Positions 9,557 through 20,810 of a stretch of DNA of 64,000 nucleotides are shown here, in pieces; the first letter of the stretch is position 1, and each line of letters begins with the position of its first letter. The stretch spans positions 248,001 to 312,000 of the forward strand of contig JAGXRZ010000020.1 in assembly GCA_018335585.1 (NCBI GenBank), in the 5' to 3' direction. Under the pieces are notes generated by a model that saw nothing but the letters and a program-made list of their open reading frames with translations, was not told the origin of the DNA and ran no database searches. Position numbers and translations under genes: made by a program. The DNA is from Selenomonadales bacterium. Its GTDB lineage: Bacteria > Bacillota > UBA994.

Positions 9557-10732
9557 TCACTCAAACTCCTGTAGAGCCTTGGCGAGACGAGCAAAGCCAA
9601 CGCGAATATTTTCCTCTGTGGCGTTGCTGAAATTAAGCCTTAGCGTGTTCTTGCCGCCGCCTTCAACAAAGAAGCTCTCCCCCGGAATAAACGCCACCTT
9701 TTCGCGCACAGCTATTTCTAAGAGCTTAACCGCGTCAATGTGCGGGGGGAGTTCACCCCAGATAAAGAGACCGCCCTCCGGCTGCGTCCACTTGATATCG
9801 GCCGGCAACAACGCCAGACATTCCTGCATAACAACAAGTTTTCTGCTGTACCGTCGTGCTACCTCGGCTATGTGGGGCGCAAGTAGCCCGCGCCGACAAA
9901 ACTCGTAGACCATCGCCTGCGACAGGTTCGAGGTGTGCACATCCGTCCCCTGCTTGCCGATTACCATTTTGCGCAGCAAAGGAGCCGGCGCAATCGCAAA
10001 CCCCACTCGGAGCCCCGGTGAAATAATCTTGGAGAAACTGCCGAAGTATGCGACTTGGTTGCTTGTATCAAAGGACTTAATGGCCAGCAAGACTTGACCG
10101 GTAAAGTTTAGGCGGCCGTAAGGGTCATCCTCGATCAGAATAACCTCGTGCCGGCTAAGCATCTCGCCTATGGCTTTGCGCCGCGCAAGGCTTAGGGTTA
10201 TGCCGGTAGGGTTCTGGAAGGTGGGCACAAGGTAAACTAGCTTAGGCTTCTCTTTGGCGATTACAGCCTCTAGTTCATCGACCAAGACCCCGGCATGGTC
10301 GTTATGGACGACCGCGAAGCTGGCCTCATAAGTGCGCAGAATCTGAATGGCAGCTAAGTATGTCGGGCTCTCCACCACCACTGTCTCTCCCGCGTCCAGC
10401 ATGGCCTTGGCGACTAAGTCAATCCCCTGCTGTGAACCCGATGTAATGATGACGTCTTCTGCTTTAGCCTTGATTCCCACATCTTTGACCCAGTCTGCCA
10501 CAAACTCCCGCAGCGGGCCATACCCTTCTGTCGTGCCATACTGCAGTATAGACCTGTCGTTACGGAGCACCTGCCGCGCAATTTCGGCTAGCTCCTCTGC
10601 CGGGAACGAGTCGGGGGCCGGCAATCCTCCCGCAAAGGAAATAATATCCGGTTGCTGAGTGAGTTTGAGTATTTCCCGGATGACATTTCCCTGCATGTTA
10701 CGTAGTCTACTTGCGAATCGTTGCTCGTTCAT
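9557..10732 (-). CDS. PLP-dependent class I/II aminotransferase (2-aminoadipate transaminase-like)
   Basis: Fold type I aminotransferase of 391 residues. The pyridoxal-phosphate lysine is K235 in GSFSKIISPG, with the family motif FQNPTG (172-177) and a C-terminal arginine in TLRLNFS for the substrate carboxylate. The sequence resembles the LysN/aromatic 2-oxoacid transaminase branch without the DNA-binding domain of MocR regulators. Substrate could be alpha-aminoadipate, branched-chain or aromatic amino acids; this cannot be decided here. AGGAGGAAGCGA precedes the ATG. Divergent from the flippase gene. Confidence 0.85.
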   Translation of the reverse strand: MNEQRFASRLRNMQGNVIREILKLTQQPDIISFAGGLPAPDSFPAEELAEIARQVLRNDRSILQYGTTEGYGPLREFVADWVKDVGIKAKAEDVIITSGSQQGIDLVAKAMLDAGETVVVESPTYLAAIQILRTYEASFAVVHNDHAGVLVDELEAVIAKEKPKLVYLVPTFQNPTGITLSLARRKAIGEMLSRHEVILIEDDPYGRLNFTGQVLLAIKSFDTSNQVAYFGSFSKIISPGLRVGFAIAPAPLLRKMVIGKQGTDVHTSNLSQAMVYEFCRRGLLAPHIAEVARRYSRKLVVMQECLALLPADIKWTQPEGGLFIWGELPPHIDAVKLLEIAVREKVAFIPGESFFVEGGGKNTLRLNFSNATEENIRVGFARLAKALQEFE

Positions 10733-10876
10733 TCGCTTCCTCCTCGTGCTCTGTCTTCTTTACTGTGGTTTCGCTATCGCAGCGGCCATTTCCTACTCCA
10801 AAGAGAAGTCTTTTAATTTACACACGCATGCGGACGCGAATCTGACATATGTATCTTCCCGAGAGGAGAGATGCAT

Positions 10877-12373
10877 ATGCGCCAGCACACCATGGTGAGC
10901 GGAACTCTGGTCTTAGCTGTTGCCGCGATAGTCAACCGCATCGTAGGCCTTGCCTTTCGCGCTTACCTGGTGCGAACGTTCGGCCAAGAGGCGATTGGGC
11001 TATACCAAATGGCCTTCCCTCTTTATGTCAGCGTCATGACCGTTTCCACGGCAGGGATATCCATTGGCGTAGCGAGGCTGGTAGCAAGCCATCGCCAGCG
11101 CGGCGACGCAGGCGGAGTCCGCTCCGCGCTCTGGGCCGGGAGCCGGTTGGCATGGCTGGCAGGGAGCCTAGGTATGCTGCTGTTGGCCGCAGGTAGCCGC
11201 ACGCTGGCCGTTTCCTTTGTGGGCGAGGCACGGCTGTGGGTGCCACTCTTGGCTATGGCTCCCGCTCTCCTCATTGTTTCATTGGGGGGTGCCGTGCGGG
11301 GATACTATCAGGGTATGCGCTACATGTCGCTTATCGCCACAGGCTTACTCGTAGAGCAGGCTGCGCACGTCGTGGCCTCGCTTTATCTGGCGTTTTACCT
11401 CAGCCCTTTGGGAGCGGGGGGTATCTCGCTAGGTCTCGCCATGGGCTATACCCTAGGTGAGCTCTGCGGTCTGCTAACGCTCTTATTGTTATTGGCGATA
11501 GCGCGGCGCCCTGTCACACCTACGCCCCGCGCGGGATTCGCACCGCTGTTGGCGATAGTTATACCGGTGGGCTTAGGTCGCCTGATACTCTCGCTTACCG
11601 GGGCGCTGCAGGCAGTGCTTATACCGCGCAGCCTGCGTCATATGGGTTACTCGGCCAGCGCTGCGGCCATTGCCTACGGGCAGCTGACAGGGATGGCGGT
11701 GACTGTGCTTTTTATACCTTCGGTTCTGACCTTCCCTTTGGCCAGCAACCTATTGCCCGCGATGGCCGAAAGCGGTGATCAGCCTGACAAGCGCTACGGT
11801 TTGCAGAGCTTCTTGCGTGGGCTCACCCTAGCGCTGCTCCTCGGCTGGCCAAGTAGCGTCGTCTTTATCGCCGCGGGTGTAGACATTTGCCTGCTGCTCT
11901 TTGGCGTGGCCGAAGCCGGGCAACTCCTGTCGAGTATGGGCTGGGTAGCCTGGATGATTTACCTCACACACATTACTACCGCTACTTTGCAGGGCTTAGG
12001 TAGACCCGCCGTGCCCACGCGAAACGCAGCTATTTGCACCATTCTCAGTTCCTTAGCTATCGTTTTGGGGACGTATCTGCGGCCCGAACTTGGCATCTAC
12101 ACAGCGGTGATAGGCGTGGTCACGGGCATTGGCACGGGAGCGGCCTTAGGGCTGTTAGAAGTATTTAAGATGCTTAGCGGGCTAAGGGCCGTAATAAACC
12201 TCTTGTTGCGCGGCGGTGTTGCCGGGGGGCTCGCTCTCTTTGCCGTAGAGTGGGCCCTTATGTCCTACGGCGGCACTCCGCTTTTTCGCCTCTTACTCGC
12301 GGCAGTCACTACGGCGGGAACCTTCTTTCCGCTAGCTTGGCTTTTAGGATTAACAAAGTCGCTCCAAAGATAA
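10877..12373 (+). CDS. SpoVB-type polysaccharide biosynthesis/lipid flippase protein (MATE-like fold)
   Basis: Integral membrane protein of about 498 residues with 12-14 hydrophobic helices, from the MurJ/SpoVB/Wzx superfamily that flips lipid-linked cell-wall precursors. The N-terminal part with NRIVGLAFRAYLVR and FGQEAIGLYQM is typical of the SpoVB branch, which in spore formers serves cortex synthesis, but vegetative paralogues exist. Three in-frame ATGs are near: 10871, 10877 and 10892; the AGGAGA at 10864-10869 is too close to the first, so 10877 (7-base spacing) is preferred. The next gene follows after 58 bases. Confidence 0.85.
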   Translation: MRQHTMVSGTLVLAVAAIVNRIVGLAFRAYLVRTFGQEAIGLYQMAFPLYVSVMTVSTAGISIGVARLVASHRQRGDAGGVRSALWAGSRLAWLAGSLGMLLLAAGSRTLAVSFVGEARLWVPLLAMAPALLIVSLGGAVRGYYQGMRYMSLIATGLLVEQAAHVVASLYLAFYLSPLGAGGISLGLAMGYTLGELCGLLTLLLLLAIARRPVTPTPRAGFAPLLAIVIPVGLGRLILSLTGALQAVLIPRSLRHMGYSASAAAIAYGQLTGMAVTVLFIPSVLTFPLASNLLPAMAESGDQPDKRYGLQSFLRGLTLALLLGWPSSVVFIAAGVDICLLLFGVAEAGQLLSSMGWVAWMIYLTHITTATLQGLGRPAVPTRNAAICTILSSLAIVLGTYLRPELGIYTAVIGVVTGIGTGAALGLLEVFKMLSGLRAVINLLLRGGVAGGLALFAVEWALMSYGGTPLFRLLLAAVTTAGTFFPLAWLLGLTKSLQR

Positions 12374-12431
12374 AGAGGATTACGCTTGCCCACAGCGAAA
12401 GGAATGACAACCGACACAGAGGAGGTGACTC

Positions 12432-13433
12432 ATGGACATAAGGGAGTCTGTTCTGCGGCACTATGGCCTTGTTGTCTCTTCCCTCGACCTTATGTCTACG
12501 GGGAGAGTAAATCGCACCTACAAGCTCTGTGCGGATGACGGCAACACATACTGCCTTAAGGTCTACAGCGACGCCGTTACCGATAAGCGGCTCTACGATG
12601 GCCTGGAGGTCACTTCGTATTTAATCCCTTTAGGGTTTCCTGTCCCCCGCGTCGTACCTACTGCGGCAGGCGACCTCGTGCTCGTAGTTGACCGGCTCCG
12701 CCTGTTGCTGCTCCGCTTTCTCCCCGGTCGCAATCTCGCCCTAGATGAAGTAGGGAGGGCCGAAGGCCTTGGCATGGGCGCAATGCTTGGGAAACTGCAT
12801 CACAGCTTGCGTTTCTTCCCGCAGGCGGACAAGCTCCACAACAGCCTGTGGCGTGGGAGCGAGGAGTCTCTGCCTCGCCTGTTTGACTTGCTTACAACCG
12901 TCCAGTCGAAGGACCGCCATGACGATTTCGATTACTTCACCATCTCTTCCCTGACCTACCGCATCCAAGTTATGCAGGGGGTAGACGTTGGGCCGCGCCA
13001 GTTCTTTCATCTGCGGCGACAGGCCATTCACGGTGACTACCAACTAGGGAACGTGCTGTTCGATGCCCACGGCACAGTCGCCGGCGTGCTAGATTTTGAC
13101 CAAACCTGCTACAGCTTCCCGGCGTGGGAGTTAATGCGGGCCATCGGCTTTACGTGTCTCCGAGACGGCAAGTTCAACTACCCTCTCGCTGCAGCCATGC
13201 TCAAGGGCTATCGCGACGGCGGGGGCATGTTGGCGCCTTCCGAGTACTTAGAGATGCCACGCCTGTGGTACTACCAGTTGGTGCGCGGCCTGTTTGGCTT
13301 TAGCGACCACTACGCCGGGACTCCCGACCCCCGTCAGGACGAGGCCGCCTACGGGCGCCACCACGCTATGGTCTGGCTGGGGCAAAACATGGCGGAACTG
13401 CGAGCCTTTATCTGGGATACGACTCGCCACTAA
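12432..13433 (+). CDS. Aminoglycoside phosphotransferase-fold kinase (CotS/YsxE-like)
   Basis: Protein-kinase-like fold of 333 residues. The catalytic loop reads HGDYQLGNVLFD and the metal-binding segment LDFD follows, as in choline/aminoglycoside kinases. An N-terminal glycine-rich part (STGRVNRTYKL) and a lysine in YCLKVYS match the nucleotide-binding lobe. Members in Bacillota include spore coat proteins CotS and YsxE and homoserine kinase II; the substrate here is not recognisable. GAGGAGGTGACTC precedes the ATG. It may share a transcript with the flippase gene. Confidence 0.75.
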   Translation: MDIRESVLRHYGLVVSSLDLMSTGRVNRTYKLCADDGNTYCLKVYSDAVTDKRLYDGLEVTSYLIPLGFPVPRVVPTAAGDLVLVVDRLRLLLLRFLPGRNLALDEVGRAEGLGMGAMLGKLHHSLRFFPQADKLHNSLWRGSEESLPRLFDLLTTVQSKDRHDDFDYFTISSLTYRIQVMQGVDVGPRQFFHLRRQAIHGDYQLGNVLFDAHGTVAGVLDFDQTCYSFPAWELMRAIGFTCLRDGKFNYPLAAAMLKGYRDGGGMLAPSEYLEMPRLWYYQLVRGLFGFSDHYAGTPDPRQDEAAYGRHHAMVWLGQNMAELRAFIWDTTRH

Positions 13434-13451
13434 GAACTGCGATTAAGAACC

Positions 13452-13490
13452 AAAAGAGCTGCCCCCGGATGGAGGACAGCTCTTTTTTGC
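13452..13490. terminator. Bidirectional terminator between convergent genes
   Basis: AAAAGAGCTG (13452-13461) pairs with CAGCTCTTTT (13477-13486), giving T-rich tails on both strands (TTTTTT on plus; TTTTGG on minus). It separates the kinase-fold gene from the convergent S9 peptidase gene. Confidence 0.85.
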
Positions 13491-13492
13491 CG

Positions 13493-15502
13493 CTACAGCG
13501 TCTCTTGGAACCACTCCAAAAGGTGTTGGAGTCGCGCTAGGCGAAGCTTGGGCTTACCGCTGCGCGAAAGCTCGTGGTTTGCGCCGGGGAATCTAACCAT
13601 GCGCGTCTTGACGCCAAGCTTTTTCAGGTAAACATAGAACTGCTCGCCCTGTTCAATGGGGCAGCGCATATCTTGTTCGGCGTGCATTACAAGAACTGGC
13701 GTCGAGATGTCTTTGACGTAGGTGATAGGTGAATGCTTAAGCAAGAGCTCGGTATTGTCCCAAGGGTTGCCAAGAATCTCGTACTCGGTAAACGTGTAAC
13801 CGATGTCGCTTACGCCGTAGAAACTAAGCCAGTTAGAGATGCTCCGTAGCGTCACCGCACTCTTAAAGCGCTTGGTGTGGCCGACAATCCAGTTAGTCAT
13901 AAAGCCGCCATAGCTGCCGCCGGTAACTCCTAAGCGCTCGCTGTCAACCCAAGGCAGCTCTACGGCTCGATCCACGGCGCACATTAAGTCACGGAAGTCG
14001 CCGCCGCCGTAGTCGCCGCGCACGGCATTCGCAAAAGCCTGCCCATAGCCGTGACTGCCGCGCGGGTTAGTGAACAACACACCGTAGCCGTTGTTAGCCC
14101 AGAGCTGAAACTGCATGAAGAAGGTACAGCCGTACTGCGTGTGCGGCCCGCCATGGATTTCTAGGACTAGCGGGTACTTTTCTCCGGGAACAAAGTTCGT
14201 GGGCTTCATAATCCAGCCGTGTATCTTTTGTTCATCGGTGCTGTGGCACCAAAATTCCTCCGGTTCACTGAGCGCGACAGCATTTAACAGCTCTTGGTTG
14301 ACTGCAGTTAACCGGCGCAGGACGTGACCCTCGCCAAAAAGGAACAAGTCGGCCGGGTGCATATGCGTAGCGGCGGCCACAACCATGCGTTTGCCGTCCT
14401 TGCTCGAACTCATGCTCTGAATATGCAGGTGCCCGGTGGTTAGCTGAGTGACCTTCCGCGTAGAGAGTGAGATGCTGTAAACGTGTGTATCGCCACGGTC
14501 ACTGGCAAGAAAGCGTATGTCGGTGCCGTCGGGGCTAAACAAGAGCGCTTCCGCACCGCCGCCGTAGCGGCTGTCAGACCCTGTTTGGTCGCCGACACAG
14601 CGGTCGAAATCCGCGGTAAGGTTAATGGGTTCGCCGCCGCCGGCGTCGACTAGCCACACGCGCGCGAGTGTCGCCGAGTAGAACTCGCCGGTGTGTCCAA
14701 CATAGGCTATGCTCTTACCGTCAGGCGACCAAACAGGGCTCACGGCGGGCCCCTCTGTAGCAGTTACGCGCTTAATCTCTCCTGTGGCGACTGCGACGGT
14801 GTAGATGTCGGCGTAGTAGGGCTTAAACTCAGGGTCGCCGTCGCGGTTGCTGGCAAAAGCTAAGCTTTGGCTGCACGGAGACCAGCTTGGGTCAACATGT
14901 TCGAAGTCCCCGCCCGTAAGGCAGCGTGCCGGGCCGCCATCGCTGGCTACAACCCAGATATGACTGTGTTTCCCGTCTAGAAGCCCCATAGCTTCGTCGG
15001 CCTTATGCTTAATGAGCGAAATGACCTTAGGCTCCTCACGGCGCTTCTTGTCGTCTGCATCGCGCTCTTCCTGGGTGCGCGCCTTTTGCAGGTCGAGCGA
15101 GCTGTCTCTGCCGGCAAAGCGCGCCACGAAAGCTAGGTGTTTACCGTCAGGCGACCATACAGGCGATACAGCCCCAAAGCGCATAGTGGTAACCTGCCGC
15201 GCTTCGCCGCCTAACTCAAGATCCAGGACGAAAATCTGCTTGTCTCCGCTTCTGTCGGAAATAAAGGCGAGTCTTTTGCCGTCCGGAGAAAACTTAGGCG
15301 AGCTCTGTAGCTTGCCGCCAAAAGTCAGCTGGTGTACTGCCCCTCCTTCTACCGACTTCACGTAGATGTGAGAACGATACTCCTCGGTCTTCTCCTCGAT
15401 GTGTGTCTCTACAAACGCGACTCGTTCCCCACAGGGAGAGAGCTCGGGAGCCGAGACGAACTTAAGTTTAAGCAAGTCTTCTTTGACTAGGGGACGCAAC
15501 AA
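13493..15502 (-). CDS. S9 family peptidase (prolyl oligopeptidase/acylaminoacyl-peptidase type)
   Basis: Serine peptidase that cleaves short peptides. The N-terminal two thirds contain repeated LSPCGERVAF, FSPDGKRLAF and WSPDGKHLAF segments of a beta-propeller; the C-terminal alpha/beta-hydrolase domain holds the triad S530 (GGSYGGF), D611 (AEQDMRCP) and H643 (GANHE). No signal peptide, so cytoplasmic. The GTG at 15511 overlaps the AGGAG sequence, so I prefer the TTG at 15502, 8 bases from AGGAG; the next TTG (15499) is also possible. Product about 669 residues, usual for the family. Confidence 0.92.
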   Translation of the reverse strand: MLRPLVKEDLLKLKFVSAPELSPCGERVAFVETHIEEKTEEYRSHIYVKSVEGGAVHQLTFGGKLQSSPKFSPDGKRLAFISDRSGDKQIFVLDLELGGEARQVTTMRFGAVSPVWSPDGKHLAFVARFAGRDSSLDLQKARTQEERDADDKKRREEPKVISLIKHKADEAMGLLDGKHSHIWVVASDGGPARCLTGGDFEHVDPSWSPCSQSLAFASNRDGDPEFKPYYADIYTVAVATGEIKRVTATEGPAVSPVWSPDGKSIAYVGHTGEFYSATLARVWLVDAGGGEPINLTADFDRCVGDQTGSDSRYGGGAEALLFSPDGTDIRFLASDRGDTHVYSISLSTRKVTQLTTGHLHIQSMSSSKDGKRMVVAAATHMHPADLFLFGEGHVLRRLTAVNQELLNAVALSEPEEFWCHSTDEQKIHGWIMKPTNFVPGEKYPLVLEIHGGPHTQYGCTFFMQFQLWANNGYGVLFTNPRGSHGYGQAFANAVRGDYGGGDFRDLMCAVDRAVELPWVDSERLGVTGGSYGGFMTNWIVGHTKRFKSAVTLRSISNWLSFYGVSDIGYTFTEYEILGNPWDNTELLLKHSPITYVKDISTPVLVMHAEQDMRCPIEQGEQFYVYLKKLGVKTRMVRFPGANHELSRSGKPKLRLARLQHLLEWFQETL

Positions 15503-15588
15503 GTACAACACTCCTTTCTACTCTGCATCAGAAACATTCGCCGCGCAGGGCATTAATCCTTCGTGTAACTAAAAAATAACCGCGTGCA

Positions 15589-16728
15589 TTAGAGCAGGCG
15601 GTCAATCCAAGGAGTGACGCTTAGCACGCGCTTAAGCTCGGCATAAGCCTCGCCCCCGCCGGCGTCTTTCGCCAGAGACAGCTCTGCTCGCAGCATAATG
15701 TTTTTTGGTGTATCGAGCGGCGAGACGTACTCGGCGACGCTCACTTTGTAGCCATGTGCCTCGAGTGCCGCTGCGCGTAGCCCGTCGGTGAGCAAGTCTG
15801 CCATCCTACGCTTAAAGATGTTGTGCTTAACGACGGCGGTAAACGCGCCATAGTCCAACTCGTCCGTCAGCGCGGCTTGGCAGCACGGTACGGCGATAAT
15901 ATAGCGGCTCTTGTTGCGTAGCCCCAAGGCCATGGCCTGGTCGGTAGCCGTATCGCAAGCGTGTAGGCTTAGCACCATGTGGACTGGGCCGGGCGGCACA
16001 AATGCGCTGACTTCGACTGCGTAAAACTCCATGTTGCGATAGTTAAGCTGTCTTTGGATGGCGCGTGAACTCTCAATAACCGCTTGGCTGCTGTCTATCC
16101 CAATAAAGCGGCACTTCTTCCTCTCGACTTCGACTAAGTAGTAGTTGAGTGCAAACGAAAGGTAGGACTTCCCGCAACCGCAGTCAAGCACCACTAGCTC
16201 TTCATTCCTTGGCCAGCTTGCGAGCATACCGGCGACCAGCTCAATAAAGCGGTCGATTTGGTAGTATTTGCGCCGCTTGTCGCCCTTAATCTCGCCGTCC
16301 GCAGTCATAATGCCGATGGCTACAAGTAGCTCCCGCGCGGCTTCGGCTTTCACGAACATTTGGCGAGTGCCGGGGGCCACAGCCTCGCCTTGGCTATGTG
16401 TCGGCAGGTCGGGCTGCTGCTTAGGGGTTGAGCGGACTCGCACTTTGCCTTTGCTTAGCTCTATAATCGTCTCTTGGTTACGCTCCACACACGTGATTGT
16501 AGCCTGCGTTTTTCCGCCAAGAAAATTTGTAAGGAGCGCGGGCACATCCGCTTGGCTAATCTCACGCGCCTTCTGCTTGGCTAGGCGCAAGACAAAGACC
16601 CCAGGCGTAGTCCAGAGGGGTTCTATTACCAGCTCTTGACCGTCCGCACAGGCTTGTAGTCTAATAAAAGTATCACTCTCTGTCCTCGTTCGGACGGCAC
16701 TTTGCATGAGCGCCAGTTGTGAGTCCAT
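15589..16728 (-). CDS. Class I SAM-dependent methyltransferase, substrate unknown
   Basis: A 379-residue protein. The C-terminal half is a Rossmann methyltransferase with the SAM-binding motif VLDCGCGKSYLSFAL, an acidic GIDSSQ after strand 2 and LHACDTATDQAM. This arrangement matches the Methyltransf_32-type group. The N-terminal 130 residues look like a separate RNA- or protein-binding domain that I do not recognise. Whether it acts on RNA, protein or a small molecule is unknown. GGAGGTTAAAC stands before the ATG. Divergent from the lemA-type gene. Confidence 0.75.
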   Translation of the reverse strand: MDSQLALMQSAVRTRTESDTFIRLQACADGQELVIEPLWTTPGVFVLRLAKQKAREISQADVPALLTNFLGGKTQATITCVERNQETIIELSKGKVRVRSTPKQQPDLPTHSQGEAVAPGTRQMFVKAEAARELLVAIGIMTADGEIKGDKRRKYYQIDRFIELVAGMLASWPRNEELVVLDCGCGKSYLSFALNYYLVEVERKKCRFIGIDSSQAVIESSRAIQRQLNYRNMEFYAVEVSAFVPPGPVHMVLSLHACDTATDQAMALGLRNKSRYIIAVPCCQAALTDELDYGAFTAVVKHNIFKRRMADLLTDGLRAAALEAHGYKVSVAEYVSPLDTPKNIMLRAELSLAKDAGGGEAYAELKRVLSVTPWIDRLL

Positions 16729-16812
16729 GTTTAACCTCCGCTGAAACTTTAGCTTCCGGTTCGCGTAATAGACTAATGTAAGAGGCTTTCATCCAGAAAG
16801 GACGTGTTAACA

Positions 16813-17388
16813 ATGAACCAAAGTGGACGCATTCTTGGTGTGCTGTTAGTGGTACTAGGCGTGTTGGCGCTACTTGGCATCTCCCTCGTGGGCTCCTACA
16901 ACAGCTTTGTGCGGTTGTCACAACAGGTAGATAGCCAGTTCGCTAATCTAGAGGCAAGGCTGCAGCGGCGCTTTGACCTAATCCCAAACTTAGTAGAAAC
17001 GGTTAGAGGACATATGGCGCATGAACAAGAAGTGTTTGGCAACATTGCCGAGGCACGCGCGCGCATGGCCGGAGCCCGCACGGTAGACGAACGAGTCGCA
17101 GCCACCAACCAACTAGAGGGAGCCTTAAGCCGACTACTCGTGGTGATGGAAAACTATCCGCAGCTTAAGGCGCAGGAGTCTGTCGCCCGCCTGATGGATG
17201 AGCTCGCCGGAACCGAGAACCGCATCGCCGTAGAACGCGATAACTTTAACGCTGTTGTGCAGCAGTACAATACGCGCATCAAGTCATTCCCGGCGGTAAT
17301 CTTGGCGAACATGTTTGGCTACGAACCGCGGACGTATTTTCAGGCAGACCCCGGCGCCCAACAAGCCCCACGCGTCACCTTTCCTTAA
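16813..17388 (+). CDS. LemA family protein
   Basis: About 191 residues: one N-terminal transmembrane helix (ILGVLLVVLGVLALLGISLV) followed by the helical bundle with the family signature YN.FV...QQVD..FANLEA.LQRR.DLIPNLV. LemA proteins face one side of the membrane and are of unknown biochemical function. The ATG at 16813 is preferred to the GTG at 16804 because GAAAGGA is well spaced only for the ATG. The next gene, a TPM-domain protein, is the usual partner and starts 22 bases downstream. Confidence 0.92.
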   Translation: MNQSGRILGVLLVVLGVLALLGISLVGSYNSFVRLSQQVDSQFANLEARLQRRFDLIPNLVETVRGHMAHEQEVFGNIAEARARMAGARTVDERVAATNQLEGALSRLLVVMENYPQLKAQESVARLMDELAGTENRIAVERDNFNAVVQQYNTRIKSFPAVILANMFGYEPRTYFQADPGAQQAPRVTFP

Positions 17389-17409
17389 CGCGAGAGCGAG
17401 GAACTGAGC

Positions 17410-18213
17410 GTGAAGAAGCTCCTTGCCGCACTCCTGCTGCTAGTCCTGCTCGTCCTCCCGGCGTTTGCGCAGGCCTCAGTTCCCGCGCGACCCGAAACCT
17501 TAACCTTTGTTAACGACTTCGCTAATCTGTTGAGTGCCGGAGAAGAACAAGACCTCACGGCGGTGCTAGCGGGCATCGAAAAAGCTACGACGGCGGAGGT
17601 CGTGATTGTCACTGTCCGTACGCTAGACGGCATAGATGTCTTTGATTATGCGCAACGCTTATTCACGGAATGGGGCATCGGCAAGCGCGACAAGAACAAC
17701 GGCTTGCTGATGCTCGTGAGTCTGGGAGAGGGGCCGCGTGAGGAGCGGGAGTTTCGTTTTCATACGGGTTACGGGCTGGAAGGCGCATTGCCAGACGGAT
17801 ACCTTGGGTCACTTTTTCGCACCCATATTCAGCCAGCCTTTCGCCAAGGCCGGTTCTTTGAGGGCCTGCAGGGCGCGTTGCTTGCTAACGACGGCATTGT
17901 GGCACGCCTAGAGCGCGAATATAACGTCACAATCGAGCGCGGCCGACTTGCCGAGCGCAGTGCGGCTGGCCCGGTAATGTTCTTTGATGGCGGGCTTAAT
18001 CTTTTGGTTGTTATCGTGCTCCTATTTCTGCTGTCGACCCGCGGCGGGCGGGGCCTATTGTGGTTTCTGCTTGGCCACAGCATAGGCAACATGAACAGAC
18101 GCAATCGGGGCGGTCCCTTTGGCGGTGGCTTTGGTGGCGGATTCGGCGGCGGATTCGGCGGAGGCTTTGGCGGCGGACGCTCAGGCGGCGGCGGTGCGGG
18201 AGGGCGCTGGTAG
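17410..18213 (+). CDS. TPM-domain membrane protein (YgcG family)
   Basis: A 267-residue protein: signal peptide (residues 1-21, cut near AFAQA), TPM_phosphatase domain at about 30-155, one transmembrane helix near 195-215 (LLVVIVLLFLL) and a glycine-rich tail of FGGG repeats encoded by tandem 12-bp units. Family members are thought to act at the membrane with LemA proteins, possibly in assembly or repair of membrane complexes. Start is GTG at 17410 with GAGGAAC upstream. Only 3 bases separate its stop from the convergent trpS stop. Confidence 0.88.
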   Translation: MKKLLAALLLLVLLVLPAFAQASVPARPETLTFVNDFANLLSAGEEQDLTAVLAGIEKATTAEVVIVTVRTLDGIDVFDYAQRLFTEWGIGKRDKNNGLLMLVSLGEGPREEREFRFHTGYGLEGALPDGYLGSLFRTHIQPAFRQGRFFEGLQGALLANDGIVARLEREYNVTIERGRLAERSAAGPVMFFDGGLNLLVVIVLLFLLSTRGGRGLLWFLLGHSIGNMNRRNRGGPFGGGFGGGFGGGFGGGFGGGRSGGGGAGGRW

Positions 18214-18216
18214 CAG

Positions 18217-20591
<2,375 letters not shown>

Positions 20592-20602
20592 GAAGCCCTC
20601 CT

Positions 20603-20644
20603 GTGTCGCAAAGGACCGAGGAGTGTCGCAGAGGGACGGAGGAG
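20603..20644 (+). repeat. Two imperfect 21-22 bp tandem repeats upstream of glyS
   Basis: GTGTCGCAAAGGACCGAGGAG (20603-20623) and its near copy beginning GTGTCGCAGAGGGACGG (20623-20644) sit in the glyS leader. Their function is unknown; the AGGACCG/AGGGACGG core recalls the hairpin repeat family at other gene ends here. Confidence 0.6.
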
Positions 20645-20707
20645 CGCGACATACCATCCCCCTCCCAAGCGTGCAGCACTGCTCGTATTCGCGAGAAACT
20701 TGAACGA

Positions 20708-20737
20708 ATTATAGCAGAGTTAGGAAGGGATGCGCAA
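20708..20737 (-). promoter_or_regulatory. Possible glyS-trpS promoter
   Basis: TATAAT on the minus strand at 20713-20708, with TTGCGC 18 bases upstream as a weak -35. It lies only 10-40 bases from the insertion sequence end, so the insertion apparently spared it. Confidence 0.45.
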
Positions 20738-20810
20738 CACAACGCATTCACTCACTTAAAATCTTACCAAGGGGGAAGTGGTTCACTCACATCGAAATCT
20801 TACCGAGGGG

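Noticed and set aside
20592-20746. T-box leader for glyS
   Set aside because: No T-box consensus (GGTGG bulge) or specifier structure is seen; the interval is too short and holds tandem repeats.
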